Source: Haloactinopolyspora alba
GTDB taxonomy: Bacteria; Actinomycetota; Actinomycetes; Jiangellales; Jiangellaceae
Assembly (NCBI RefSeq): GCF_003014555.1
Contig: NZ_PYGE01000006.1
Span: 124,001-188,000 of the forward strand
Length of the DNA: 64,000 nt
Direction: 5' to 3'
This document shows, one piece after another, positions 17,907 to 25,382 of this stretch (within the stretch, counting starts at the first letter, position 1; each line of letters opens with the position of its first letter). The notes below the pieces were generated by a model, which saw only the letters and a list, made by a program, of their open reading frames with translations, ran no database searches and was not told the DNA's origin. Made by a program: the position numbers and the translations under genes.

Positions 17907-19298
17907 TCATTGCTGCGCGCCGGCCAGCGCGCGTGGAGGCTCAGCCTCCGGCTCCGACTGCGCCGGCTGGGCAGTGACCTCCACCGACTTGCGTGTCCCC
18001 CAGCTCGCCAGGCGCAGCGTGACGAGAGAGTAGAACCGCAGCGGGAGCATGACGAACAGGTTCATGTACCCGTAGATCGGCGCCGTGAAGAACGTCCCCA
18101 GCCTGGACAGCACACCCTGGCCATCGCGACGCACGTCGAAGTAGCGCACTGCGCGAGCCAGGGCCATGAAGCCGACGAACAGCAGGTACTGCCCGATCAT
18201 CGGCTCCCCGCCGACCAGCGGGTGAATAACCACGACGTACATGATCAGGGTCGAGAACACCGCCCACTGGGCGATCTCCAGCGCCGTCAGCCACCACGCC
18301 ATGCGCGACGGACGCAGGTTGCCGAGCACCCACAGCGACTCGCGGAAGAAGCTGCGCCCCCAGCGCGCCTGCTGGCGCACGAAGTGGCTGAACTTCTCCG
18401 GCACCGCGGTGTGCGCGATCGCCGACTCGACGAACTCGACCCGGCCCTGCGTCAGGGCGTAGTTGGTCAGGCGACGGTCGTCGCCAGTGACGGCCGGCTT
18501 GCCGAGGAACTCCTGCGTCAGGAAGTCGTCCAGGTTCTTCATCACGATGTCGGCGCGGTAGAACGCCAGGATCCCGCACACGCACAGCACCGATCCGAAC
18601 TGCGAGTAGGCCGCGCGCTCCCCCAGGAACGCGTTGGCGTAGCGGACGTCCTGCAGCCGGGTCAGGGCGTTCGTCTCGTAGTTCAGCGGGAGCACGAGCC
18701 CGGTCGCCGCGGTCACCTTGCGCGACCGGAACGCCCGCATGCCCTCGGCGATGGCGTTCGGCTCGAGCACGGAGTCGGAGTCGACACAGACGAACACGTC
18801 GACCTCGCCGGCCATCTCGCGGAAGCCGACGGCCAGGCCCTCGCGCTTGCCGAGGTTCTCGGGCTGGCGCACAGCCGTGACCCGAGGATCGATCGTCGCG
18901 TAGAACTTCGCCATCTCGAACGCGGCCAGCTTGCCGGAGTGGTCGTCCACGATGATCAGCCGCGTCGGCTGGAAGGTCTGGTTGAGCAGCGAGTCGATGC
19001 ACCTGCGCAGCAGCTCGGGGTCCTCGTTGTAGATGGTCACGATGACGCCCACACGCTTGTTGTGGTTCGCCTCCGGCCGCTTCCGCTGCGGGATCAGCGA
19101 CAGCAGGAGCTTGGTCCCCAGGATCGCGAACACCGCATACCCGTACAGGCTCGCGGCACCGTAGTTGCTCCACTTGAACAGCACGGCCACCGCGGTGACC
19201 GTGAATAGCAAGAGTGCCGTCACGGTCATGCGCTTCGTCCTGGTCGCCGCTTCGCGGTTCCCTCGCGTCATGCCCGGTCGGTATCTGCCTCGTGTCAA
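17907..19298 (-). CDS. Membrane glycosyltransferase family 2, hyaluronan/chitin-synthase-like
   Basis: This roughly 463-residue integral membrane enzyme would polymerise or transfer sugars at the cytoplasmic membrane. Two N-terminal membrane helices (about 24-70) precede a GT-A domain with VDDHSG (about 117-122), DSD (173-175), GDD (272-274) and QQARW (309-313), the processive GT2 set. At least three membrane helices follow (about 330-430). The Ala/Pro/Glu tail is short. Starts are uncertain: TTG at 19,298 has AGGGGGG upstream; ATGs at 19,271 and 19,229 also work. It is read leftwards from the immunity region, so it is probably expressed in the lysogen. It could change the host surface, which is an inference from its place. 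Confidence 0.85.
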   Translation of the reverse strand: MTRGRYRPGMTRGNREAATRTKRMTVTALLLFTVTAVAVLFKWSNYGAASLYGYAVFAILGTKLLLSLIPQRKRPEANHNKRVGVIVTIYNEDPELLRRCIDSLLNQTFQPTRLIIVDDHSGKLAAFEMAKFYATIDPRVTAVRQPENLGKREGLAVGFREMAGEVDVFVCVDSDSVLEPNAIAEGMRAFRSRKVTAATGLVLPLNYETNALTRLQDVRYANAFLGERAAYSQFGSVLCVCGILAFYRADIVMKNLDDFLTQEFLGKPAVTGDDRRLTNYALTQGRVEFVESAIAHTAVPEKFSHFVRQQARWGRSFFRESLWVLGNLRPSRMAWWLTALEIAQWAVFSTLIMYVVVIHPLVGGEPMIGQYLLFVGFMALARAVRYFDVRRDGQGVLSRLGTFFTAPIYGYMNLFVMLPLRFYSLVTLRLASWGTRKSVEVTAQPAQSEPEAEPPRALAGAQQ

Positions 19299-19414
19299 CC
19301 CTTGCCCCCCTGGCGATTGCTCGCTCTTGATGTCCGGCCACCATCCACCCAACCCCGGACAAATCCCCCACAGCACCCGCCCGACCGGCGCTTAGATCTG
19401 CGGGAAGTGGGAAC

Positions 19415-19432
19415 GGGTCGGGCATCCGACCC
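19415..19432. repeat. Inverted repeat in the divergent control region
   Basis: Seven-base arms (GGGTCGG, CCGACCC) around a 4-base loop, between the glycosyltransferase and the XRE gene. It could be an operator or a leader hairpin. Confidence 0.4.
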
Positions 19433-19444
19433 ATAGCGCACCTT

Positions 19445-19459
19445 ATACAAAGTTTGTAT
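19445..19459. promoter_or_regulatory. Probable XRE repressor operator
   Basis: ATACAAA-G-TTTGTAT is a perfect AT-rich palindrome in GC-rich surroundings, 30 bases upstream of the XRE start. It overlaps -10-like hexamers on both strands (TATACA rightwards, TATAAG leftwards), so a bound repressor could control both the XRE gene and the leftward glycosyltransferase. Confidence 0.6.
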
Positions 19460-19488
19460 TGGACGCCAGGGGCGCTGGCCTGACGCTC

Positions 19489-19734
19489 ATGGAGAAGTCG
19501 ATCCGCTCCCCCGAGCACGCCAAGCTCTGCCGCATCCTGCGGGAGCTGCGGGAGGAAGCCGACCTGCGCCAGAGCGACCTAGGGGCGCGCATCGGCGAGC
19601 CGCAGCGATTCGTCTCGGGCTACGAGCGCGGCGAGCTACGGCTCGATCTGGTGCAGTTGGATCGCATTACTACCGCACTCGGCTCCTCGCTGGAGGAGCT
19701 GCTGCGGCGCTATCGGGAAGTTACCGGAGCTTGA
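19489..19734 (+). CDS. XRE-family helix-turn-helix repressor
   Basis: This 81-residue protein is a lone Cro/CI-type DNA-binding domain: the helix-turn-helix covers about residues 26-60, with RQSDLGARIGEPQRFVSGYE as its core. The ATG at 19,489 is preferred because an upstream TTG falls inside the operator palindrome. It lies in the control region between leftward lysogenic and rightward early genes and is the best candidate for the immunity repressor or a Cro-like switch. No dimerisation or cleavage domain is present. Its 3' end overlaps the convergent gene by 14 bases. Confidence 0.8.
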   Translation: MEKSIRSPEHAKLCRILRELREEADLRQSDLGARIGEPQRFVSGYERGELRLDLVQLDRITTALGSSLEELLRRYREVTGA

Positions 19735-19957
19735 GGGCTTCGATCTCCTCCATTGACTTCGACGCCTGCTCATAGCCGCGCGCCGGCCGGGCGCGTGGCC
19801 TCGACGCCTGCTGGCCCCCACCCATCAGCTCATCCATGTCGCGCGCGCACGTCTCACACAGGACCACCCTCGCAGAACGCCCCCCGGATGAGATCGTGAA
19901 CTCTCTCACCATTCGCCCGTGGTCCTCGCTCCTGTCACAAACCTCTATGTAGGCCAT
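19721..19957 (-). CDS. Small cysteine-containing phage protein
   Basis: This 78-residue protein starts at an ATG with GGGAGG upstream (start 19,957). Its first half has strands around AYIEVCDRSED and a LCETC motif near residue 39, suggesting part of a zinc ribbon whose first pair is incomplete (one Cys). The C-terminal half is basic and disordered. Proteins of this layout are common in actinophages near the immunity region, with no known function. It is read leftwards and divergently from the next DNA-binding gene. Confidence 0.65.
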   Translation of the reverse strand: MAYIEVCDRSEDHGRMVREFTISSGGRSARVVLCETCARDMDELMGGGQQASRPRARPARGYEQASKSMEEIEALKLR

Positions 19958-20019
19958 CGCCCTGACACCTCCCTGACAGCACCAAGTGTACCAATCAGTA
20001 GGCAACTTGCGCTCCAATC

Positions 20020-20048
20020 TTGACACGATCACACTCTTGCTGCACGAT
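20020..20048 (+). promoter_or_regulatory. Candidate rightward promoter
   Basis: TTGACA at 20,020-20,025, a 17-base spacer, then CACGAT at 20,043-20,048. The -35 is perfect and the -10 weak. It would drive the HTH gene at 20,110. Confidence 0.45.
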
Positions 20049-20109
20049 CGTTATGTCCGGGTGCTCACGGGGGGCCACCGGGGGCGAAAGAAGGGGAGTG
20101 GGCGACGCA

Positions 20110-20565
20110 ATGGGTAGGCCCAAGATTCAGAACGAGAACGAGGCCATCCGCTGGATGGAGGAGGGCAAGACCTACAACGAGATCATCGAGTTGTACCGCA
20201 CCAAGTACAACATCGAGACGTCGCAATCGATGTGGGCGGCCTTTCGGCGACGCCGCGGACTTGATCGCCGCACGGTCCGCGATGACAGCCTGATTCCCTG
20301 GGCTATGAAGCGAGAGCATCGCTGGCTGTTTGCGCCGAAGATGCTCCGGCTCGAGGCGAAGTTGAGGGCCGGTAAGTCGATCGACAAGGACGACAAAGCG
20401 CGGCTCGACAGCTTCAAGGAGCGGCTCAAGACTGACGGCCGGGTCGTGCACTACGAGCCCGACACCAAGGAGGGATGGTTCTACGTGCCGGCGCGGGAGG
20501 GCATCGACACGGACCTGATTCGGGTGCCGGATTCGCCGTCTACCGAGCGACCCAGCAGGCACTAA
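20110..20565 (+). CDS. Phage HTH DNA-binding protein
   Basis: This 151-residue protein begins MGRPKIQNENEAIRWMEEG; the first 55 residues form a helix-turn-helix-like region (GKTYNEIIELYRTKYNIETS then an Arg-rich helix). The rest is helical with a C-terminal strand pair. Similar proteins are widespread in actinophages near the start of the early region and are annotated only as DNA-binding. The ATG follows GAAGGGGAG at a longish distance. A strong terminator follows directly, so it forms its own transcription unit, consistent with a regulatory gene. Confidence 0.72.
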   Translation: MGRPKIQNENEAIRWMEEGKTYNEIIELYRTKYNIETSQSMWAAFRRRRGLDRRTVRDDSLIPWAMKREHRWLFAPKMLRLEAKLRAGKSIDKDDKARLDSFKERLKTDGRVVHYEPDTKEGWFYVPAREGIDTDLIRVPDSPSTERPSRH

Positions 20566-20578
20566 CACGGACCCCTGG

Positions 20579-20616
20579 AGGGCGCCACGCGTTTCGGTGC
20601 GTGGCGCCCTTTCTGT
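20579..20616 (+). terminator. Strong rho-independent terminator
   Basis: A 12-bp perfect stem (AGGGCGCCACGC with GCGTGGCGCCCT), 8-base loop, then TTCTGTGTTTT. It isolates the HTH gene from the early operon. Confidence 0.9.
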
Positions 20617-20626
20617 GTTTTATGTC

Positions 20627-20680
20627 ACGTTTAGAAACGTACTCGGGCCGTTGAGAACGTTTTCCCGGTCAAGTAACGTC
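20627..20680 (+). promoter_or_regulatory. Early promoter with spaced AACGT boxes
   Basis: TTGAGA (20,651-20,656), 17-base spacer, TAACGT (20,674-20,679) make a good sigma-70-type promoter ahead of the early operon. AACGT recurs at 20,636, 20,656 and 20,675, spaced 19-20 bases, and the first lies in a perfect inverted repeat ACGTTT-AG-AAACGT (20,627-20,640). The boxes overlap the -35 and -10, so this looks like a repressed early promoter. Confidence 0.55.
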
Positions 20681-20814
20681 ATCGTCGTGACCGCGGGCTG
20701 TGCAGGGCAGCCCGACAGGGGGTAATCCGGGGGGATTCTTCACCCAGATCACCTGGGGCACACCGCTTGCACCATGCACCCCGAGCGTGGTACACAAGGG
20801 TCCTGTCAGGTCAC

Positions 20815-20842
20815 ACTAGTACACCGGAGGTTCCCACTAGTG
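20815..20842 (+). promoter_or_regulatory. Paired ACTAGT elements at the first early gene
   Basis: ACTAGT at 20,815-20,820 and 20,836-20,841 lie 21 bases apart, two helical turns, on either side of the GGAGG. The second sits in CACTAGTG and overlaps the GTG start codon. Related sites occur upstream of other early genes. Confidence 0.45.
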
Positions 20843-21106
20843 ACAGCAGTTCCACTGGGCGCTGGGCCGCAGACCCGCGTCGCGCGAGCCATCTCCAAGG
20901 ACGTCCACCTCAGCCTCGACGACGAAGCATACGACTTCCACGTCGAACTCCAGCCCGACTACGACACGCGCAACCTGGCCAAGGCGCTGAATCTCGCCGA
21001 AGCGCTCGGCTTCGAGGTCATCGAGCCCGACGAGTGCGAGGCCGAAGTCCTGCCGGACGGGCGCACGCGGATCTACCTGGTCCCGACTGACCTGGACGAC
21101 GAGTGA
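20840..21106 (+). CDS. First early protein, unknown function
   Basis: This 88-residue acidic protein starts at the GTG at 20,840 with GGAGG nine bases upstream; longer versions lack a site. It has an N-terminal strand, HLSLDDEAYDFHVELQ and a C-terminal strand pair ending IYLVPTDLDDE. No family is recognised. It overlaps the nuclease gene by four bases (GTGA), so it is coupled to it and may act with it. Confidence 0.6.
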   Translation: MTAVPLGAGPQTRVARAISKDVHLSLDDEAYDFHVELQPDYDTRNLAKALNLAEALGFEVIEPDECEAEVLPDGRTRIYLVPTDLDDE

Positions 21107-22050
21107 CGGCGCTGGAGATCGTGCCGGTCGACTCGAGCGCGCCGGCCAAGACAGACCTCCCCGGTCCCAAGCAGTTTCGATTACCGGGCCATCTCAGCTT
21201 CTCGGCGCTGTCGACGTACGCAGAGTGCGGCGAGCGGTACCGGATCGAGCGAGGTCACGGCGTGCGTGGCCCGTCGTACTGGAACACCGTCGGCGGCACC
21301 GCGGTGCACCACGTGACCGAGCTGGCCGACCGGGCCTGGTTCGGCGAGGACGTCGAGGTGCTCGACTTCGAAGCAGCCTTCGAGGAGGCGATCGCCGAGG
21401 AGGTCGAACGCTCCGGTTTCCCCGAGAGCGCGCTGCGGGCCAGCGGCCGGGCCAGCAAGGCGTGGCCGGACAAGCAGAACAAGTCCTGGTGGCTCACCCA
21501 TGGGCCGCTGTACGTCTCGGCCTGGATTCGCTGGCGCGAGAACACCGGGTACCGGCTCTGGGAGACGCCGTGGGGCGAGCCGGGCATCGAGGTGCCGATC
21601 GAGGTGCACGTTGGCGGCGAGCCGTTCGTCGGCTACATCGACCGGGTCTTCGTCGACCCGAACGACGGCACGGGCGTGCCGGTGGACCTCAAGTGCGGAA
21701 ACCACGAGCCTAAGTCGAGCCTCCAGCTCGGCACGTACGGCGTCGGCCTAGCGCGAGACTACGGCCTGCCGGTGCGCCGGGGCGGCTTCTGGATGGCGAA
21801 GAACTACGAGAAGGACGGCGACGGCCTCAAATACATGGAGGACCTGTCGCGGTTCACGCCGGAGTACGTGGACGTCCAGTTCGCTATGGCCTGGCGTGGC
21901 ATCCGGGCCGGCGTGTTCCTGCCGTCGCCCGGCATGATGTGCAAGTCGTGCTCCGTGCGCGACTTCTGCACCCTCATGGGCGGCGAGCGCGCTGACGAGC
22001 TGCCCGCGCTGGAGGTCTCGTCGGACATGAAGCAGATCACATCAGGCTGA
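21103..22050 (+). CDS. PD-(D/E)XK nuclease, RecB/Cas4-like exonuclease
   Basis: This 315-residue protein belongs to the RecB/Cas4-like family that resects DNA ends for recombination. An N-terminal cysteine in TYAECGERY is followed by a GTAVHH histidine motif near residue 68. The active-site motifs are GYIDRVF near residue 178 and VDLKCG near 196 with a following Gln helix (SSLQLGTYGVGLARDYG). The end has a CKSCSVRDFC cluster. The four cysteines would hold an iron-sulphur cluster as in Cas4. It is the first recognisable enzyme of the early operon and probably works with the genes downstream in recombination-dependent replication. Confidence 0.8.
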   Translation: MTALEIVPVDSSAPAKTDLPGPKQFRLPGHLSFSALSTYAECGERYRIERGHGVRGPSYWNTVGGTAVHHVTELADRAWFGEDVEVLDFEAAFEEAIAEEVERSGFPESALRASGRASKAWPDKQNKSWWLTHGPLYVSAWIRWRENTGYRLWETPWGEPGIEVPIEVHVGGEPFVGYIDRVFVDPNDGTGVPVDLKCGNHEPKSSLQLGTYGVGLARDYGLPVRRGGFWMAKNYEKDGDGLKYMEDLSRFTPEYVDVQFAMAWRGIRAGVFLPSPGMMCKSCSVRDFCTLMGGERADELPALEVSSDMKQITSG

Positions 22051-22052
22051 GT

Positions 22053-22068
22053 TGCACTAGTTGGACCG
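22053..22068 (+). promoter_or_regulatory. ACTAGT element copy (TGCACTAGTTGGACCG)
   Basis: It lies three bases after the nuclease stop, 45 bases before the next start. It differs by one base from the copy at 23,537 and by three from that at 26,897. Confidence 0.5.
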
Positions 22069-22112
22069 ACAGGATAGTGTTGGTCTCACCAACCGAGAGG
22101 AGGGCTCACTCA

Positions 22113-22640
22113 GTGAGCAACGGAGGGAATATCTCCATCAAGTACGGCGACAAGAAGGACGACTTCCACGCGCCGTGGCTGACCATCGGCGGCGAGGATG
22201 TTCACGACCAGCGGCTGCGACTCATCGCGGCCTTCGGGTGGAACGCCGCCGAACTGGAGGGCCAGACGCTGGCCCAGCTCGTCGTCCGCGCGGACCAGGA
22301 GGCGAAGGGGCTGTACAAGCTCCGCAACGACCTCGGCGCCACGGTGGTCTCTACTCCGCAGGCCCCGGCTGTGTCGCAGGCGGGCGCCGCGCCGATCGGC
22401 CAGCCACCGGCGAGCGACGACCCCTGGGCGCAGGCGCAGGCCGCCAGCGCCGCAGCAGACCCCGCCGCGGGCGCCGGCCAGGCTCCGGCCCAGGCACAGC
22501 CGCAGACGCTCATGGACAAGGTCAAGGCCGCCAACACGGTCCGCGAACTCCAGATGCTGTGGCGGGACAACAAGGCCGAGTGGGAGGCCGACGCGGCCAT
22601 CGGCGCGGCGGCCAAGGAGCGGAAGGCGGCGATCGCCTGA
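22113..22640 (+). CDS. Unknown early protein with Ala/Pro linker
   Basis: This 175-residue protein has an N-terminal folded part (residues 1-75, including SIKYGDKKDDFHAPWLTIGG), a long Ala/Pro/Gln linker (about 80-145) and a C-terminal helical part (MDKVKAANTVRELQMLWRDN). Two ordered domains joined by a flexible linker resemble replication or recombination accessory proteins such as SSB-like adaptors, but no motif proves it. The GTG at 22,113 has GAGGAGGG upstream. Its end overlaps the next ATG. Confidence 0.6.
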   Translation: MSNGGNISIKYGDKKDDFHAPWLTIGGEDVHDQRLRLIAAFGWNAAELEGQTLAQLVVRADQEAKGLYKLRNDLGATVVSTPQAPAVSQAGAAPIGQPPASDDPWAQAQAASAAADPAAGAGQAPAQAQPQTLMDKVKAANTVRELQMLWRDNKAEWEADAAIGAAAKERKAAIA

Positions 22641-23059
22641 TGGCGGCACGGAGAGTGACTCGGGTCGAGTTCGAGGACGCGGGGGCCGGGCGGGTTGCCG
22701 CCTCCGTCGAGGATGACGCACTGCGCCTGGAAGACCGGGGCGACGGCCATCACGTCTACATCGCGGCTGAGGATGTGCCCGAGTTGATCGCCTGGCTCAC
22801 GGACACATTCCCGAAGCCGGAGCTGGAGCGTGAGCCGCAGATCGGCGACACGATCGAGGTCCTGACCGACGGACCATCACACCCCGAGCCGGACATGCCT
22901 CGGCGGATCGGCTACCACGCCTTCCGCAAGGGGGCGCTTGCCACGCTGACGTCGACGTCGAGCGAACCCGACGCCTGCGTCGAGGCCAGGGGCGTCCATC
23001 ACCGCGATGGGTACCTGCTCACGCAAACGCTCGGCCGGGGCGACTTCAAGCTCGTCTGA
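22640..23059 (+). CDS. Unknown early protein
   Basis: This 139-residue protein starts at an ATG that overlaps the previous stop. It is beta-rich: an N-terminal strand block (VTRVEFEDAG, HHVYIAAEDVPELIAWL) and a C-terminal strand block. No motif is recognised. It is co-transcribed with the recombination-type genes around it. Confidence 0.6.
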   Translation: MAARRVTRVEFEDAGAGRVAASVEDDALRLEDRGDGHHVYIAAEDVPELIAWLTDTFPKPELEREPQIGDTIEVLTDGPSHPEPDMPRRIGYHAFRKGALATLTSTSSEPDACVEARGVHHRDGYLLTQTLGRGDFKLV

Positions 23060-23120
23060 CCCCGCTCCACCAGCACCACACACAACTTCATCGGACAACA
23101 GAACAGAGGAGCATCACCCA

Positions 23121-23531
23121 GTGGTTCAGATCACCAACTTCGCAGGCGGCACCTCCTACTTCAAGCCTGCCGACGAGTCCGAGGCCGTCGCCATCCTCAT
23201 CGAGCCGCTCAGCTACGAGCGCCAGCGCCCGACCGACTACGGGCCGAAAGACACGGCCGTCGCCCGCATGACCTTCTTCAAGTCCGAGGTCGCGCTCGAG
23301 ACCGGCGTGCCGGACGAGGTCCGGGAGTCCGTCACGGTCCAGCAGACCGCCCTCGCTCGCAACCTCGAGCAGTACGTCGGCAAGGGCGTCATCGTCACTC
23401 TCGGCCAGGGCAAGGCCAAGCCCGGCATGAATCCGCCGTGGATTTGGGTCCCGGCCTCGCCCGAGGTGCAGGCGAAGGTCGTCGAGTACGTCAAGGGGCT
23501 CGAAGAGGAACTGGCCGGGGCTCCCATCTGA
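23121..23531 (+). CDS. Unknown early protein, possibly single-strand-binding-like
   Basis: This 136-residue protein starts at a GTG with AGAGGAGC upstream. The first 60 residues contain strands and FKPADESEAVAILIEPLSYE; the centre carries ARNLEQYVGKGVIVTLGQGK, a Gly-rich turn between strands; the end is a charged helix. Small beta-barrel folds with this pattern occur in phage nucleic-acid-binding proteins, but this is an inference. The ACTAGT element follows its stop by five bases. Confidence 0.55.
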   Translation: MVQITNFAGGTSYFKPADESEAVAILIEPLSYERQRPTDYGPKDTAVARMTFFKSEVALETGVPDEVRESVTVQQTALARNLEQYVGKGVIVTLGQGKAKPGMNPPWIWVPASPEVQAKVVEYVKGLEEELAGAPI

Positions 23532-23536
23532 CTGAA

Positions 23537-23552
23537 TGTACTAGTTGGACCG
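23537..23552 (+). promoter_or_regulatory. ACTAGT element copy (TGTACTAGTTGGACCG)
   Basis: It follows a stop codon by five bases, like the copy at 22,053, and lies about 58 bases before the next gene start. Confidence 0.5.
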
Positions 23553-23609
23553 CGCGGGCCGGCAACGACGACCGGTCCGCGCCCCGGCCAGAGAGGAGGA
23601 GCGCCCCAC

Positions 23610-23849
23610 GTGGCCACAACATTGAAGTACCGCGGGGTTGGCGAGATCACTGCGGAAGAGTTCTTGGCGGCGCTGACCAGCGAGCCCCAGCGGCAGATCG
23701 ACATATTCGTGTCACTCGGCGGTGCCCCCGACGACCACAACTACGCGCGCCTGTCCTTCCTGACGCAAAAGCTTCGCCGCGCGGGGCATGACATCCGGTC
23801 AAGCCGGCGCCACGGCGTGTGGCTTGGCGATCGGGGCCGCCAATGCTGA
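23610..23849 (+). CDS. Small winged-helix-like protein
   Basis: This 79-residue protein starts at a GTG with GAGGAGGAGC upstream. Its second half, YARLSFLTQKLRRAGHDIR followed by a short strand pair with GVWL, resembles the recognition helix and wing of a small wHTH domain. It may bind DNA. It precedes the replicative ATPase and overlaps its ATG by seven bases, so it may control or help loading of that ATPase; this is inferred from place only. Confidence 0.55.
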   Translation: MATTLKYRGVGEITAEEFLAALTSEPQRQIDIFVSLGGAPDDHNYARLSFLTQKLRRAGHDIRSSRRHGVWLGDRGRQC

Positions 23850-24676
23850 ATGCACAGCGCGCTTTGACGCGCAACGTCCAGGGGAACGCCGAACTCCCCC
23901 GCGTGCCCGAGCTGGAGCCGCTCTACCAGCACGGAGCGCGCCCCCGGCGCGGCGAGGTCATCATGGTGGCCGGCCGCTCCGGCACTCAGAAGTCGGGGTT
24001 CGCCCTGTTCTGGACGGCCATGATGGGCCTGCCGACGCTGTACATGTCCGCCGACATGAGCGGCTTCACAGCCTCGGCCCGCCTGGCGTCGATCGTCACC
24101 GGCCACACGACGGAGCAGATCGAGCGGGGCATGTCGGACGCGGCGGCCCGGCAGATGTACCTCGACGCGATCGCGCCGATGAAGTTCCAGCTCTGCTTCG
24201 ACTCCCCCATCCGATGGACCGGACTGGCACAAGAGCTGGACGCCTACGTCGAGCTGTGGGATTCGTACCCGGCCATCGTCGTCCTCGACAACCTCATGGA
24301 CATCGAGGGCTGCGAGTCGAGCTACGAGGCGCAGATGGCAGCGATGGCCGAGGTAACCGACCTGGCCCGAGAGACCGGTTCGACCATCCTGATCCTGCAC
24401 CACGCGACCGACAAGGGCTGGGAGGCGAAGAGCAGCCCTTGGACGCCGCCGTCGCGGGACCAGGTGAAGGGCGGGCTGTCGGAGAAGCCCGAGCTGTCGC
24501 TCTCCGTGGCGCTCGACCCGACGTCGTACGCCTACAACATCGCCATCATCAAGCAGCGCATGGGCCGCTCGGACCCGTCGGCGCAGCAGTTCTGCACGCT
24601 CCGCGCCTACCCGGAACACACCCGCTTCGGCCCGTACAAGGGCACCTTCAACCCACCTGGAGTGATCGACCTGTGA
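23843..24676 (+). CDS. DnaB/RecA-like replicative ATPase
   Basis: This 277-residue protein has a RecA-type core. The Walker A region reads VAGRSGTQKSGF near residue 50, in which the usual Gly before Lys is Gln; Walker B is AIVVLDNLMDI near 148; a sensor-like ILILHHATDKG follows near 185; the C-terminal QRMG region ends in a beta hairpin. It resembles the AAA_25/DnaB-like helicases of actinophages that unwind the fork or load on SSB-coated DNA. The start ATG at 23,843 overlaps the previous stop. The Walker A substitution may weaken nucleotide binding or be normal for this group. Confidence 0.75.
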   Translation: MLNAQRALTRNVQGNAELPRVPELEPLYQHGARPRRGEVIMVAGRSGTQKSGFALFWTAMMGLPTLYMSADMSGFTASARLASIVTGHTTEQIERGMSDAAARQMYLDAIAPMKFQLCFDSPIRWTGLAQELDAYVELWDSYPAIVVLDNLMDIEGCESSYEAQMAAMAEVTDLARETGSTILILHHATDKGWEAKSSPWTPPSRDQVKGGLSEKPELSLSVALDPTSYAYNIAIIKQRMGRSDPSAQQFCTLRAYPEHTRFGPYKGTFNPPGVIDL

Positions 24677-24861
24677 AGAGCGCAATCGGCGCCCTCATTG
24701 CGGGCATCCCCGTCACGTCCTTCGCCGTCGGCATCCTGTCCGGCTCTGGCGTGCTGACGGTGGTCATGTCCGTTCTCGGCCTCATCACCTACCTCCTGAT
24801 CCTGGTGAGCTTCGGCGCGTACATCCGCACGCTCCAGGACACCTACGGGGGGCCGGAGTGA
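24673..24861 (+). CDS. Small two-helix membrane protein
   Basis: A 62-residue frame (GTG at 24,673, overlapping the previous stop) that is nearly all hydrophobic: two membrane helices joined near a Gly/Ser turn (about residues 4-25 and 27-50). A short charged tail follows. It lies inside the replication genes with four-base overlaps on both sides, which supports translation. A membrane anchor for the replisome or a superinfection-exclusion protein are possible; neither is shown. Confidence 0.6.
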   Translation: MKSAIGALIAGIPVTSFAVGILSGSGVLTVVMSVLGLITYLLILVSFGAYIRTLQDTYGGPE

Positions 24862-25382
24862 ACGTCCTCGGGATCGACCCGTCGCTGACCGCGACCGGCG
24901 TGTGCCTGCCGGACGGCAAGACCTACACGATGAAGTCGAGACTCAAGGGCGACGACCGCCTGGAGTCCATCTATCTCCGCCTGCTGGTCGACGTCGAAGA
25001 CCACTGGCCGGTCGATCTGGCCGTCATCGAGGACCTGCCGGTCAACGCCAAGAGCGCCGGCCTGACCGGCATGGCCCAGGGCGTCATCCGCATGGCACTC
25101 GCCAGCGCCGGAGTCCCCGTCGCGCGGATCAGCCCGGCCACGCTCAAGAAGTTCGCCACCGGCAAGGGCAACGCCGACAAGACGGCCATGCTCGCCGCGA
25201 CTCCCGACCAATACAGGGGCAGTTTCGGCGACGACAACCAGGTCGACGCCTGGTGGCTGCGCGAGGCCGGTCGCGCCTGGCTCGGCGACAGTCCGTTCTT
25301 CGGTCCCTACCAGGGCGAAGCCGTGCTCGACGTCCTGCGCAAGGCCAAGTGGCCCGACCCCACCGAGGAGGTGGCTGCGTGA
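24858..25382 (+). CDS. RuvC-like Holliday junction resolvase
   Basis: This 174-residue nuclease would cut branched DNA made in phage recombination or packaging. It opens with the RNase H-fold motif VLGIDPSLTATGV (catalytic Asp7), has VIEDLPV near residue 54, a helix with GMAQGVIRMALASAG near 75 and the last acids in DDNQVDAWWL near 129. The length matches the RuvC family. The GTG start overlaps the previous stop. Confidence 0.85.
   Translation: MNVLGIDPSLTATGVCLPDGKTYTMKSRLKGDDRLESIYLRLLVDVEDHWPVDLAVIEDLPVNAKSAGLTGMAQGVIRMALASAGVPVARISPATLKKFATGKGNADKTAMLAATPDQYRGSFGDDNQVDAWWLREAGRAWLGDSPFFGPYQGEAVLDVLRKAKWPDPTEEVAA

Noticed and set aside
17841-19208. 455-residue frame antisense to the glycosyltransferase
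   Set aside because: The opposite frame has all GT2 motifs; this frame is low-complexity Arg/His/Gln-rich.
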